A DNA stretch of 64,000 bases, taken from contig NZ_JACIEZ010000005.1 in NCBI RefSeq assembly GCF_014197145.1, positions 1 to 64,000 of the forward strand, given 5' to 3'. This DNA comes from Gellertiella hungarica (GTDB lineage: Bacteria; Pseudomonadota; Alphaproteobacteria; Rhizobiales; Rhizobiaceae). Made by a program: the position numbers and the translations under genes. Each line of letters starts with the position of its first letter. The stretch's first letter is position 1. Of this stretch, positions 18,354 through 27,932 are shown piece after piece. Under the pieces are notes generated by a model that saw only the letters and a list, made by a program, of their open reading frames with translations, was not told where the DNA came from and searched no databases.

Positions 18354-18923
18354 TTGTCGACGCCCGTGATCGAGACCGAACGCATGCGCCTGCGCGTGGT
18401 CGCACCCGGTGACCTCGAGCGCTATGTCGCGCTCTGGCAGGACGAAACCGTGCTGCGCTACACCATCGGCGCGGCCCTGACGCGGGAAACCGGCTGGTCA
18501 CGCATCCTGCGAACCACAGGCCACTGGCAAGTCTTCGGCTTCGGCTTCTTTGTCGTCGAGGACAGGCAAACGGGAGAGTTTGTCGGCGAGGCGGGCTTCC
18601 ACGACATGAAGCGGCAGATGACGCCCAGCATCGAGGGTACGCTCGAAACCGGCTGGATGCTTCTTCCGCATCGGCAGGGCCAGGGTCTGGCACTGGAGGT
18701 CATGACGGCGGCGATGGATTGGGCGGCACGGGCTTTTCCGCACCTGGAGATGACCGCGATCATCGATCCGGAAAACCAGCCGTCGCGGCGGCTTGCCGCA
18801 CGGCTGGGTTTTGTCGAGACGGTCCACACCGAATATGCCGGTCACGCCACCATCATTTGCCGTATGCCGGAAACTCCGCGAGACGCGCCGCATAGCGGGC
18901 CATCGTATCCACCTCGAAATTGA
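18354..18923 (+). CDS. RimJ/RimL-type GNAT acetyltransferase
   Basis: A 189-residue acetyltransferase. It opens with IETERMRLRVVAPGDLERYVALW, typical of the RimJ/RimL group, and has the CoA-binding LLPHRQGQGLALEVMTAAMDWA (motif A, Q-x-x-G-x-A) and NQPSRRLAARLGFVE (motif B). Translation starts at a TTG (18354) with AAGGAG six bases upstream. The last 71 bases overlap the 3' end of ribE on the opposite strand. The substrate, protein or small molecule, is unknown. Confidence 0.85.
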   Translation: MSTPVIETERMRLRVVAPGDLERYVALWQDETVLRYTIGAALTRETGWSRILRTTGHWQVFGFGFFVVEDRQTGEFVGEAGFHDMKRQMTPSIEGTLETGWMLLPHRQGQGLALEVMTAAMDWAARAFPHLEMTAIIDPENQPSRRLAARLGFVETVHTEYAGHATIICRMPETPRDAPHSGPSYPPRN

Positions 18924-19470
18924 CCCGGTCGCCGACCTTCCGGTCGCCCCAGGTGGTGACCTCCAGCGTGTGACGGATGAGCAGGACGTCGAAATCGGTG
19001 CCGTTGACGGCGTTGACCGTCAGCGAAGTGCCGTCGAGCGCCACCGAGCCCTTTGGCGCAACGAAGCGGGCGAGATGCGCCGGCGCGCGCAGGGTGTAGC
19101 GCACCGCGTCGCCTTCCGCCTGGATCGACAGGATTTCCGCCGTGCCGTCCACGTGGCCGGAGACCAGATGCCCTCCAAGCTCGTCGCCGATCTTGAGCGA
19201 GCGCTCGAGGTTGATGCGGGTGCCGGGTTTCCAGCCACCGATGGTCGTCAGGCGCAGTGCCTCCTCCCAGGCTTCCACCTCGTACCAGCGCTCGCTGCTG
19301 CCCTTGTCCGGCAGGGCTGTCACCGTCAGGCAGGTGCCGGCATGGGAAATGCTGGCGCCCATGTCGATGCCGCCCGGATCATAGGCGGTGCGGATCCTGA
19401 GCCGCACCCCTTGTGCGAGCGGCTCCACGCTCTCGACGGTTCCGACATCGGTGACAATTCCGGTGAACAT
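18853..19470 (-). CDS. ribE: Riboflavin synthase, alpha chain
   Basis: A 205-residue enzyme with two duplicated lumazine-binding barrels. It begins MFTGIVTDVGTVE; each half carries its binding signature, SHAGTCLTVTAL in the first and DGTSLTVNAV in the second, with GGHLVSGHVDGTAEI between. It dismutates two lumazines to riboflavin. The start overlaps the ribD stop by one base (coupled translation). The C-terminal coding end is antisense to the end of the GNAT gene. Confidence 0.95.
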   Translation of the reverse strand: MFTGIVTDVGTVESVEPLAQGVRLRIRTAYDPGGIDMGASISHAGTCLTVTALPDKGSSERWYEVEAWEEALRLTTIGGWKPGTRINLERSLKIGDELGGHLVSGHVDGTAEILSIQAEGDAVRYTLRAPAHLARFVAPKGSVALDGTSLTVNAVNGTDFDVLLIRHTLEVTTWGDRKVGDRVNFEVDTMARYAARLAEFPAYGK

Positions 19471-20552
19471 CAGCTGTCTCTCTCATAGTGATAGGCCCGG
19501 TCGGGCCCGAAGATTTCGCTCCGCACGAGGCGGAAGCCGGCAGGCATATGGGTGCGGGTGAGAGGGGAGGCAATACCGTCCGCTCCGATTTTGCCCGGCC
19601 CCTCGAAGAGAAGTATCCGGTCCACCAGACCCGCGTCGAGGAACCGGCTGGCGGCCTTTGCACCACCCTCGACCAGAAGGGATGAGATCCCCTGCTCCGC
19701 CATCCGGTTGAGCAGAGGCAGGAGCGCCCCTTCCTCTGCAGGCTCCGGGGAAATGGAGCGGCCCGAGGAGGTCGCGGCGTTCCTCCCGTCTGCGGCCACC
19801 CTACCACCGATCAGCGTCAGCGGTACCCGATCCGCCGAAAGGGCGAGCTTCGATCCGGTGGGCAGTACAAAGTCCCGGCCAAGGACGAAGCGATGCGGCG
19901 AACGGCTTTCCAGACCGGGCAGGCGCACGTCGAGAAGCGGGTCGTCGGCCAGTGCCGTTCCGGCCCCGACGAGGATCGCATCCATTTCGGCGCGCAGCGC
20001 GTGGACCTGCGCGCGCGCAAGCGGGCCGGTGACGGAAACCTGGCCAGCGCCCGTCCGGCCGATCATGCCATCCGCGGAAACCGCAAGCTTCAGCGTCACA
20101 TGCGGCCGCTTTTCCACCTGACGCATGAGGTAGCCGGACAGCACCTCCCTGCCCTCCTCCTCGAGCACGCCGGCCTCGACCGAAATCCCGGCCGCTGCAA
20201 GCATGGCAAGGCCGCGGCCGCTGACGCGGATATCGGGGTCGGTCACCGAAACGACCACGCGGGCAACGCCGGAGGCGATCAGCGCATCCGCGCAGGGTGG
20301 CGTCTTTCCGTGATGGGAACAGGGCTCGAGGGTTACGTAGACAGTCGCGCCGCGGGCTCTCGGCCCCGCATCGGCAAGGGCCTGGGTCTCGGCATGGGGA
20401 CGCCCGCCCACTGCCGTGACGCCCGTTCCGACGATCGCGCCGTCCTTGACGACAATGCAGCCGACGGAGGGATTGGTCGAGGTCAGGCCGGTATGCCAGC
20501 GGGCGAGCCGAAGCGCAGCCGCCATGTACCGCCGGTCATCGGTCCGAGGCAT
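19470..20552 (-). CDS. ribD: Bifunctional riboflavin deaminase-reductase RibD
   Basis: A 360-residue two-domain enzyme. The N-terminal zinc deaminase (residues about 5-150) has RPHAETQAL and PCSHHGKTPPCADAL with the zinc ligands; the C-terminal reductase (about 155-355) has RPHVTLKLAVSADGMIG and ISSLLVEGGAKAASRFLDAGLVDR. It catalyses two consecutive steps on the GTP-derived pyrimidine. It starts two bases after the nrdR stop and is coupled to ribE, the common nrdR-ribD-ribE order in this group. Confidence 0.95.
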   Translation of the reverse strand: MPRTDDRRYMAAALRLARWHTGLTSTNPSVGCIVVKDGAIVGTGVTAVGGRPHAETQALADAGPRARGATVYVTLEPCSHHGKTPPCADALIASGVARVVVSVTDPDIRVSGRGLAMLAAAGISVEAGVLEEEGREVLSGYLMRQVEKRPHVTLKLAVSADGMIGRTGAGQVSVTGPLARAQVHALRAEMDAILVGAGTALADDPLLDVRLPGLESRSPHRFVLGRDFVLPTGSKLALSADRVPLTLIGGRVAADGRNAATSSGRSISPEPAEEGALLPLLNRMAEQGISSLLVEGGAKAASRFLDAGLVDRILLFEGPGKIGADGIASPLTRTHMPAGFRLVRSEIFGPDRAYHYERDS

Positions 20553-20554
20553 GG

Positions 20555-21034
20555 TCAGTGCCCGAGCCCCGGATCGCGGGCGATCTTGGCGTTGATCTCC
20601 TGAATGACCTTTTCGAAATCCTCGGCATGGGAGAAATCGCGATAGACGGAGGCATAGCGGACAAAGGCCACGTCATCTAGGCTCTTCAGCGCCTCGAGAA
20701 CCTGAAGGCCGATCTGTTCGGAGGAGATTTCCACCTCGCCCGAACTTTCCAGGCGGCGAACGATGCCGGACACCGCGCGCTCGATCCGGTCGCGCTCCAC
20801 GGGGCGCTTGCGCAGGGCGATCTCGAAGGAGCGCACCAGCTTCTCCCGGTCGAACGGCACCTTGCGGCCGGTCTTCTTGATCACCATCAGCTCGCGCAGC
20901 TGCACCCGCTCGAAGGTGGTGAAGCGCCCACCGCAATCCGGGCAGATGCGGCGGCGGCGGATCGAGGAACCGTCCTCCGCCGGTCTCGAATCCTTCACCT
21001 GGGTATCTTCCGATCCGCAGTAGGGGCAGCGCAT
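20555..21034 (-). CDS. nrdR: Transcriptional repressor NrdR
   Basis: A 159-residue regulator of ribonucleotide reductase genes. A zinc ribbon ([18 protein letters not shown] and [12 protein letters not shown]) precedes an ATP-cone ([29 protein letters not shown]). It senses ATP/dATP and represses nrd operons at NrdR boxes. It is first in a close-packed nrdR-ribD-ribE set, and a hairpin ending 12 bases before its ATG separates it from glyA. Confidence 0.97.
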   Translation of the reverse strand: MRCPYCGSEDTQVKDSRPAEDGSSIRRRRICPDCGGRFTTFERVQLRELMVIKKTGRKVPFDREKLVRSFEIALRKRPVERDRIERAVSGIVRRLESSGEVEISSEQIGLQVLEALKSLDDVAFVRYASVYRDFSHAEDFEKVIQEINAKIARDPGLGH

Positions 21035-21045
21035 TCCAATCCTCG

Positions 21046-21088
21046 CAAAAAGAAATCGGGTGAAAAAGGGTCACCCCTTTTCCACCCG
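21046..21088 (-). terminator. Hairpin terminator/attenuator between glyA and nrdR
   Basis: Arms at 21057-21070 and 21075-21088 pair at 13 of 14 positions around a four-base loop, and the minus strand then reads ATTTCTTTTTG. It lies 22 bases after the glyA stop and directly before nrdR. It is either the glyA terminator or a partial terminator controlling read-through into nrdR-ribD-ribE. Confidence 0.75.
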
Positions 21089-21109
21089 AAATCGCGGAAA
21101 GACAAGCCC

Positions 21110-22405
<1,296 letters not shown>

Positions 22406-22531
22406 GGAATGGCTCCTAAACTGGAAGTGCGCGGATTGGGTCTTAGCGTCCGGTGGGGCGGCGGGCAAGACGAAGTGCGACATTTGGTGCGCCAACTACG
22501 ATTCACGCAGGCCACGGGCCCCGAAAACGAC

Positions 22532-22559
22532 AAAAAGCCGCATCCTGGATGCGGCTTTT
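22532..22559 (-). terminator. Rho-independent terminator after the L,D-transpeptidase gene
   Basis: A twelve-base-pair stem (22533-22544 with 22548-22559) around a CTG loop is followed on the minus strand by T residues, about 45 bases after the ldtP stop and upstream of glyA. Confidence 0.85.
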
Positions 22560-22601
22560 CTGTTATCCGATCGATGAAGGCCCGGGCGGGACCGGCTTGC
22601 C

Positions 22602-23906
22602 TTACTGTGCGGCCTGCTCGATTCCCGTCGTCGTCTGCAGCGCCAGCTCGGCATTGCCATCCAGCTGGTAGATGTCGTCGCGGAACTGCACGATCCGGTC
22701 CTTTGCGGACCAGGCGGTGATGTAGACGAAATAAACCGGCACTTCCGCCGTGAGCTTGATCGGCGTGTTGACGCGGCTTTCGATGACGCGCTCGATCTGC
22801 TGGCGGTTCCAGCCGGGCGTGTCGCGAAGCAGCCAGGTGGAGAGGTCGCGCACGTTCTGCACGCGCACGCAGCCCGACGATTCGAAGCGGGCGAGCTTGT
22901 TGAACAGGCCCTGCTGCGGCGTGTCGTGCATATACACGCTGTGCTCGTTGTGGAAGTTGATCTTGGTCGAGGCCATGGCGTTGATCTTGCCCGGGTCCTG
23001 ACGGAATTCGTAAGGCGGTGCCTTCGGCGCGTTCCAGTCGACTGTTTCCGGCGGAACTTCATTGCCCTGGCCGTCGATCAGGCGGATGTTGTTGCGCGTC
23101 AGATAGGTCGGGTCCTTGCGCATCAGCGGCACGATGTCCTTCTCGACGATCGAACGCGGGGCGATCCAGTAGGGATTGAGGATCACTTCGTAGATCTTCG
23201 AGTTGAGGATGGGCGACGGGCGCGAGATACGGCCGACGATTGCGGTGTTGCGCAGGACCACGCGGCCGTTTTCCACGGCTTCGATGTATGCCGCCGGGAT
23301 GTTCACCATCACGTAACGCTGGCCGAGATCGCCCGACATGGACTGGACGCGCACGAGGTTGGTGTTGAGCTGCTGGAGGCGCACGTCGGCGGGAATGTTC
23401 ATCGCCTTCACGGTGAACTCGCCGAGAACGCCGTCTTCCGGCAGGCCGTGACGGGCCTGGAAGCGCTTGACGGCGCCATCGACGTAGGAATCGAACGCAT
23501 CGGACATGCCGGCATTGCGCGGCAGGTCGCCGGATGCCATCAGGCGCTGGCGCAGGACCGGCACGAGCGGATCGATCACACCGATCTGCAGGCGCTGCCC
23601 GGTCGGATTGACTTGCGGCCAGCCGCCGGCAGCAACGATCTGCTGGTATTCGAGAATTGCGGTCTGGATGTTCGGAACGGCTTCCGGTCCGAGGATCGGG
23701 TTGTTGGACTTCACAACGGCCGCCGTGCGGGAGGCATTGTTTGCGTCGAACTGGTCATCCCAGTTGCCGCGCCGCGGTGCATTGATCACATCATCGAAGG
23801 CCGTCTGCGCATAGGCCGGGAGGGCGACCGAAGCGAGGCCGGCACCGATTGCCGAACGCAGGAACTTGCGCCGGGAATAGGATGCGTGATCCGTGTTATT
23901 TGCCAT
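22602..23906 (-). CDS. ldtP: L,D-transpeptidase with Tat signal (LdtP-like)
   Basis: A 434-residue exported peptidoglycan enzyme. A twin-arginine signal (SRRKFLRSAIGAGLASVALP) ends near residue 34. A peptidoglycan-binding helix set (VDGAVKRFQARHGLPEDGVLGEFT) precedes the YkuD catalytic domain, where His in VYMHDTPQQGLFNK and Cys in SSGCVRVQNVRDL form the active site. It would make 3-3 cross-links or attach partners to peptidoglycan. It is next to a MarR-type LdtR gene, as in Liberibacter and Sinorhizobium, where LdtR activates ldtP. The Tat route implies folding before export. Confidence 0.92.
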   Translation of the reverse strand: MANNTDHASYSRRKFLRSAIGAGLASVALPAYAQTAFDDVINAPRRGNWDDQFDANNASRTAAVVKSNNPILGPEAVPNIQTAILEYQQIVAAGGWPQVNPTGQRLQIGVIDPLVPVLRQRLMASGDLPRNAGMSDAFDSYVDGAVKRFQARHGLPEDGVLGEFTVKAMNIPADVRLQQLNTNLVRVQSMSGDLGQRYVMVNIPAAYIEAVENGRVVLRNTAIVGRISRPSPILNSKIYEVILNPYWIAPRSIVEKDIVPLMRKDPTYLTRNNIRLIDGQGNEVPPETVDWNAPKAPPYEFRQDPGKINAMASTKINFHNEHSVYMHDTPQQGLFNKLARFESSGCVRVQNVRDLSTWLLRDTPGWNRQQIERVIESRVNTPIKLTAEVPVYFVYITAWSAKDRIVQFRDDIYQLDGNAELALQTTTGIEQAAQ

Positions 23907-24081
23907 AATCCACCACCGTCATTCATCAATACGTCCTGGACACTTGCCCTACCATTGCATGGTTAACAAATGGAAACGCGTGAACGGACAATCTCCGGGG
24001 GCGCTTGTGCGCCAAGCCTGCGAGCGCATCAACGTGCGTCTTCGCCCTATGGCTCCACTCACAGAGCAATATGGCCAATTC

Positions 24082-24097
24082 GTGTCACAAAAGACAC
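24082..24097. promoter_or_regulatory. Candidate LdtR operator in the ldtP upstream region
   Basis: An inverted repeat GTGTC-N6-GACAC lies about 175 bases upstream of the ldtP start, in the 354-base stretch 23907-24260 between ldtP and ldtR, which otherwise has no gene. A CATATT box on the minus strand (24068-24073) could be the ldtP -10 element, with the repeat covering its weak -35 region, as expected for an activator site. This is inference from position and symmetry. Confidence 0.35.
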
Positions 24098-24260
24098 AAC
24101 TTGTTGCAGCTGACACTTTCGTGATCGCTACAGGTTGCGGCTCAAGCTGCGGCCGGCCAATCCAACGGCAGGAACCGGACGTGCAGGGGACACGTCCGGC
24201 CTGTGGAGGTCATGCTTTCACGAGGGAGCCCGGGCAACGGGCTGGCCTTAGGCTTGGCGA

Positions 24261-24776
24261 TCAGAGGCGATAGAGGATCTGATCGTTCCAGAAACGGTCC
24301 AGACGCTGCAGCAGCTTGTTCATCTGCGTGAATTCGTCCGTCCCGATACCGCCGACCTTCTGGATCGAACCGATGTGGCGCTCGTAGAGCTTGGCAACGG
24401 TTTCGGCGATTTCGCGGCCTTCATCGGTCAGGCTGATGCGGACCGAACGGCGGTCGACGCGGGAGCGCTGGTGGTTGATGAAGCCGAGGTCCACGAGCTT
24501 CTTGACGTTGTAGGAAACGTTGGAGCCCAGGTAGTAGCCGCGGGAGCGCAGCTCGCCGGCGGTCAGCTCGGAATTGCCGATGTTGAACAGCAGGAGCGCC
24601 TGGATGGCGTTCACGTCGCTGCGGCCCTGACGGTCGAATTCGTCCTTGATGACGTCAAGGAGACGGCGATGCAGGCGCTCGACGAGGTGCAGGGATTCCA
24701 GGTAGAGGGAACGGATGGTATCGTCCTGGGACGACGGAGCCGGCGCAACCGCCTGCGGCTTCAGTTTCGTGTTCAT
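24261..24776 (-). CDS. ldtR: MarR-family regulator LdtR
   Basis: A 171-residue winged-helix regulator. The DNA-binding region reads ELTAGELRSRGYYLGSNVSYNVKKLVDLGFINHQRSRVDRRSVRISLTDEGR, including the wing DRRSVRISLT, and flanking helices form the dimer interface. In Liberibacter asiaticus and Sinorhizobium the orthologue activates the adjacent L,D-transpeptidase gene and is linked to osmotic stress tolerance. Both genes are on the minus strand here, with ldtR upstream. ATG 24776 is used; a start at 24788 is possible. Confidence 0.88.
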   Translation of the reverse strand: MNTKLKPQAVAPAPSSQDDTIRSLYLESLHLVERLHRRLLDVIKDEFDRQGRSDVNAIQALLLFNIGNSELTAGELRSRGYYLGSNVSYNVKKLVDLGFINHQRSRVDRRSVRISLTDEGREIAETVAKLYERHIGSIQKVGGIGTDEFTQMNKLLQRLDRFWNDQILYRL

Positions 24777-24905
24777 GGTCTGCCTCACTGTTTGTTTGGC
24801 GGTTGTTTTGTTTGCTTCCCGCCTTGTGAGCCAACCTATCGAACACCTATAAAATTCTACTTAAACCCCAAGCTTAACAGGCTCTTACCCGAACAAGCCC
24901 TCGCA

Positions 24906-25340
24906 TCAGGGTGAATCAGACCTTACCTGCCGCATGCGTCGGCGGCGCAGGAAAAGCAGGGTTCTCAGCACAGCGAACACCGCCATGATCGCCCCGTTCA
25001 GCGCGACGATGAGCCAGTTTGTGCCGAAGATTTCCGGCCACACCGTATACATCACCAGCTGCCCACCGGCAGCGATCAGCCAGACCACCGGCCCCCAGGA
25101 AACGGTCAGCCATAGGCCGAGTGCAGCCACCGGAAAAAGAACCGCCAGCGCCGATCCCGCCACCCGCCAGGGCAGGTTCAGGAGGTCGAAGCGGGCCCGT
25201 CCGTCGAGCAGGTAACCGGTGAGCAGGCCCCAGTACTGAATTCCGAAAACGAGACAGGCGAGCGCCACCAGCCTCAGGAAGATCATGAAGCCGATGTCCA
25301 GCATTGAACGCTTGGGCGGGGTGAGTGAATCAGGTTCCAT
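24906..25340 (-). CDS. DUF6163-like membrane protein
   Basis: A 144-residue membrane protein with four hydrophobic segments (about residues 15-40, 62-82, 84-102 and 108-130) and a strongly basic C-terminal tail (LRRRRMRQVR). It resembles the DUF6163 proteins found beside ldtR and hemB in Rhizobiaceae; no function is known. ATG 25340 follows from the family N-terminus; the frame remains open upstream, but that part is antisense to hemB. It is transcribed away from hemB. Confidence 0.75.
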   Translation of the reverse strand: MEPDSLTPPKRSMLDIGFMIFLRLVALACLVFGIQYWGLLTGYLLDGRARFDLLNLPWRVAGSALAVLFPVAALGLWLTVSWGPVVWLIAAGGQLVMYTVWPEIFGTNWLIVALNGAIMAVFAVLRTLLFLRRRRMRQVRSDSP

Positions 25341-25466
25341 GCGGGCGACACTATAGGCAAGCGCCCTCCCCTGCCAGCCGGCATGGACAAATGTGTCGTC
25401 TTGCGCCAGCCGGATGCGGGCGCTAGACCGGCAGGCCAGAGGCCGAACCGAAAGAGGACAGGATTC

Positions 25467-26480
25467 ATGCAGGACAAGACCCATCTCGTGGACGAAATCA
25501 CCGGTCACCGCCGCATGCGCCGCAATCGCAAGGCCGACTGGACCCGCCGCCTGGTGCAGGAGAACCGCCTGACCGTGGACGATCTCATCTGGCCGATCTT
25601 CCTCATCCCCGGCACGGGCGTGGTCGATCCCATTCCGGCGATGCCGGGGGTCAACCGCATGACCGTCGACAAGGCGGTGGAAGCGGCGAAGGAAGCCGCC
25701 GATCTCGGCATTCCGGCAATCGCCACCTTCCCCAACATCGAGATGCACCTGCGCGACGAAACCGGTTCAAACTCGCTCGAAGCCAACAACCTGATCAACC
25801 AGACGACCGCCGCCATCAAGAAGGCCGTGCCGAATGTCGGCATCATCACCGACGTCGCGCTGGATCCCTTCACCAGCCACGGCCATGACGGCATCCTGCG
25901 CGGTGCCGAAATCGTCAACGACGAGACGGTGGACCAGATCTGTCGCGCCGCGGTGATGCAGGCGGATGCAGGCGCCGACATCATAGCTCCTTCCGAGATG
26001 ATGGACGGACGCATCGGCGCCATCCGCCGCGCGCTCGATGCCGCCGGGCATCAGTCGGTGGGGCTCATGTCCTATGCCACGAAGTTCGCATCCGGCTTTT
26101 ATGGTCCCTACCGGGAGGCGATCTCCACGGGCGGCCTGCTCAAGGGCGACAAGAACAGCTATTACATCAATCCGGCGAACGGCACCGAGGCGGTGCGGGA
26201 CGCGGCGATGGATGTGGAGGAAGGCGCCGACATGCTGATGGTCAAGCCCGGCCTGCCCTATCTCGACATCTGCTGGCGGCTGAAGGAAGCCTTCGGCCTT
26301 CCGACCTTTGCCTATCAGGTTTCGGGCGAATACACCCAGATCAAGGCCGCCGCGATGAATGGCTGGATCGACGGGGAGCGGGTGATGATGGAAACCCTGC
26401 TGTGCTTCAAGCGCGCGGGTTGCGACGGCATCCTCACCTATTTCGCGCCGGAGGTGGCACGCATACTGGCGAAGCGCTGA
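25467..26480 (+). CDS. hemB: Delta-aminolevulinic acid dehydratase (porphobilinogen synthase)
   Basis: A 337-residue haem biosynthesis enzyme that condenses two aminolevulinate molecules to porphobilinogen. RRLVQENRLTVDDLIWPIF, the Schiff-base region VGLMSYATKFASGFYGPYREA with its Lys, and VKPGLPYLDI are diagnostic. The metal site is of the aspartate-rich (Mg2+) type: DVALDPFTSHGHDG replaces the Cys-rich zinc motif. ATG 25467 is chosen; the open frame extends upstream to 25383 without family similarity. Confidence 0.96.
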   Translation: MQDKTHLVDEITGHRRMRRNRKADWTRRLVQENRLTVDDLIWPIFLIPGTGVVDPIPAMPGVNRMTVDKAVEAAKEAADLGIPAIATFPNIEMHLRDETGSNSLEANNLINQTTAAIKKAVPNVGIITDVALDPFTSHGHDGILRGAEIVNDETVDQICRAAVMQADAGADIIAPSEMMDGRIGAIRRALDAAGHQSVGLMSYATKFASGFYGPYREAISTGGLLKGDKNSYYINPANGTEAVRDAAMDVEEGADMLMVKPGLPYLDICWRLKEAFGLPTFAYQVSGEYTQIKAAAMNGWIDGERVMMETLLCFKRAGCDGILTYFAPEVARILAKR

Positions 26481-26571
26481 CACACCTCTCCCTGAAAAAC
26501 GAGGGACAGGCTGCAGTTGAATCCGGTCCGCGCGCGCCCATATGCTATAGTAGATGCATAAGGAGAACGCC

Positions 26572-27048
26572 ATGAGCGACGCGCGCGACATCTATGCCCC
26601 GGGAGCAATCAACGAAGCTGCATTTCAGGGCACGCTGGCGCGCCGGGTCTTCGCATTCCTGATCGACTATTTCCTGATCGCGCTGCTCATTCTCGCGGCC
26701 GGGCTCGTCGTATTCTTCCTGGGCATCATCACGCTGGGGCTCGCCTGGTTCATCTACCCCGTGCTGGGCTTCCTGGTGGCCATGATCTATTTCGGATCGA
26801 CCATCGGCGGGGCCAACCAGGCATCCCCGGGCATGCGGATGATGGGCCTCATGCTGGTGCAGCAGAGCGGCCGGCCCATCGACTTCCTGACGGCGGTCGT
26901 GCACCTCGTGCTGTTCTGGCTGTTCAACTCCGTTCTGACACCTTTCGTATTGCTGGTGGCGCTCTTTACAAATCGCAACCGCCTGTTGCATGACATCCTT
27001 CTCGGCACCGCCATGGCGGACCGGGCCGCCTATCAGGCGGGATATTGA
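26572..27048 (+). CDS. RDD-family membrane protein
   Basis: A 158-residue inner-membrane protein. The RDD signature appears as TLARRVFAFLIDYFLIALLILAA, followed by two further hydrophobic segments and GGANQASPGMRMMGLMLV, then NRNRLLHDILLGTAMADR, which is typical of the family end. Function is unknown, though some members act in ion homeostasis. ATG 26572 has AAGGAG six bases upstream; an ATG at 26554 lies before that site. It sits between hemB and bpt on the same strand. Confidence 0.85.
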   Translation: MSDARDIYAPGAINEAAFQGTLARRVFAFLIDYFLIALLILAAGLVVFFLGIITLGLAWFIYPVLGFLVAMIYFGSTIGGANQASPGMRMMGLMLVQQSGRPIDFLTAVVHLVLFWLFNSVLTPFVLLVALFTNRNRLLHDILLGTAMADRAAYQAGY

Positions 27049-27160
27049 TTTCTGTTCAGATATTTCACGCTTAAGAGAATTTTCACGTTATGGAGTTGAC
27101 CTTTTTTACAGTTCGACAATTCTGGGTGCATCGCTGCCTTCCTGACGAGAGGCCCGGCAT

Positions 27161-27931
27161 ATGAATACACAGAGTGCGCCATCACCCCAGTTCTACCTGA
27201 CGGCCCCTGCCGCGTGCCCCTATCTGCCCAACGAGACCGAGAGGAAGGTCTTTACCCATCTGGTCGGCCCTCGCGCCTCCGACATGAACGATCTCCTCAC
27301 CCAGGGGGGATTCCGTCGCTCCCAGAACATTGCCTATCGGCCCGCCTGCGAGGCCTGCCGGGCCTGCGTCTCGGTGCGCATCCTCGCCCATGAATTCTCG
27401 CCCGCGCGCTCCATGCGGCGGATCCAGGCGCTCAACAGCGACATCGTCGGCACGGAAACGGCCGCCCGCCCGTCTGCGGAGCAGTTTGCCCTGTTCCGCG
27501 CCTATCTTGACGATCGGCACCAGAAGGGCGGCATGTCGGACATGTCCAGCCTGGACTATGCTGTCATGATCGAGGACACCCATGTGAACACCCGGGTGAT
27601 CGAGTATCGCGTTCGAACCGAGGGCTCCGGAATCGGTGGCACGCGGGGCGAACTGGTGGCCTGCGCGCTGACGGATCTCATGGGCGACGGGCTGTCGATG
27701 GTCTACTCCTTCTTCAACCCGAAGCTCGATCGGCGCTCCCTCGGCACCTTCATGATCCTCGATCATATCCGGCGCGCCCATACCATGGGGCTTCCGCACG
27801 TGTATCTCGGCTACTGGGTCAAGGGATCGCGCAAGATGGACTACAAGACCCGCTTCCAGCCTCAGGAACATCTGATGGCCACCGGCTGGGAACGTTACAC
27901 CCCCGAACGGACCCCTCCACTGGATACCTGA
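27161..27931 (+). CDS. bpt: Leucyl-aspartate/glutamate-tRNA-protein transferase
   Basis: A 256-residue N-end-rule transferase of the Bpt/Ate1 family. The N-terminal cysteine-rich motif [16 protein letters not shown] and the C-terminal GNAT-like fold with [15 protein letters not shown] and [18 protein letters not shown] are diagnostic. It transfers Leu from Leu-tRNA to proteins with N-terminal Asp or Glu, marking them for ClpS/ClpAP. It is preceded by a 112-base AT-richer interval containing a TTGACC box that may be a -35 element. Confidence 0.94.
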   Translation: MNTQSAPSPQFYLTAPAACPYLPNETERKVFTHLVGPRASDMNDLLTQGGFRRSQNIAYRPACEACRACVSVRILAHEFSPARSMRRIQALNSDIVGTETAARPSAEQFALFRAYLDDRHQKGGMSDMSSLDYAVMIEDTHVNTRVIEYRVRTEGSGIGGTRGELVACALTDLMGDGLSMVYSFFNPKLDRRSLGTFMILDHIRRAHTMGLPHVYLGYWVKGSRKMDYKTRFQPQEHLMATGWERYTPERTPPLDT

Positions 27932-27932
27932 A

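Noticed and set aside
22406-22531. Glycine riboswitch upstream of glyA
   Set aside because: I looked for the paired aptamer pattern and did not recognise it; the space is short and partly occupied by the ldtP terminator.
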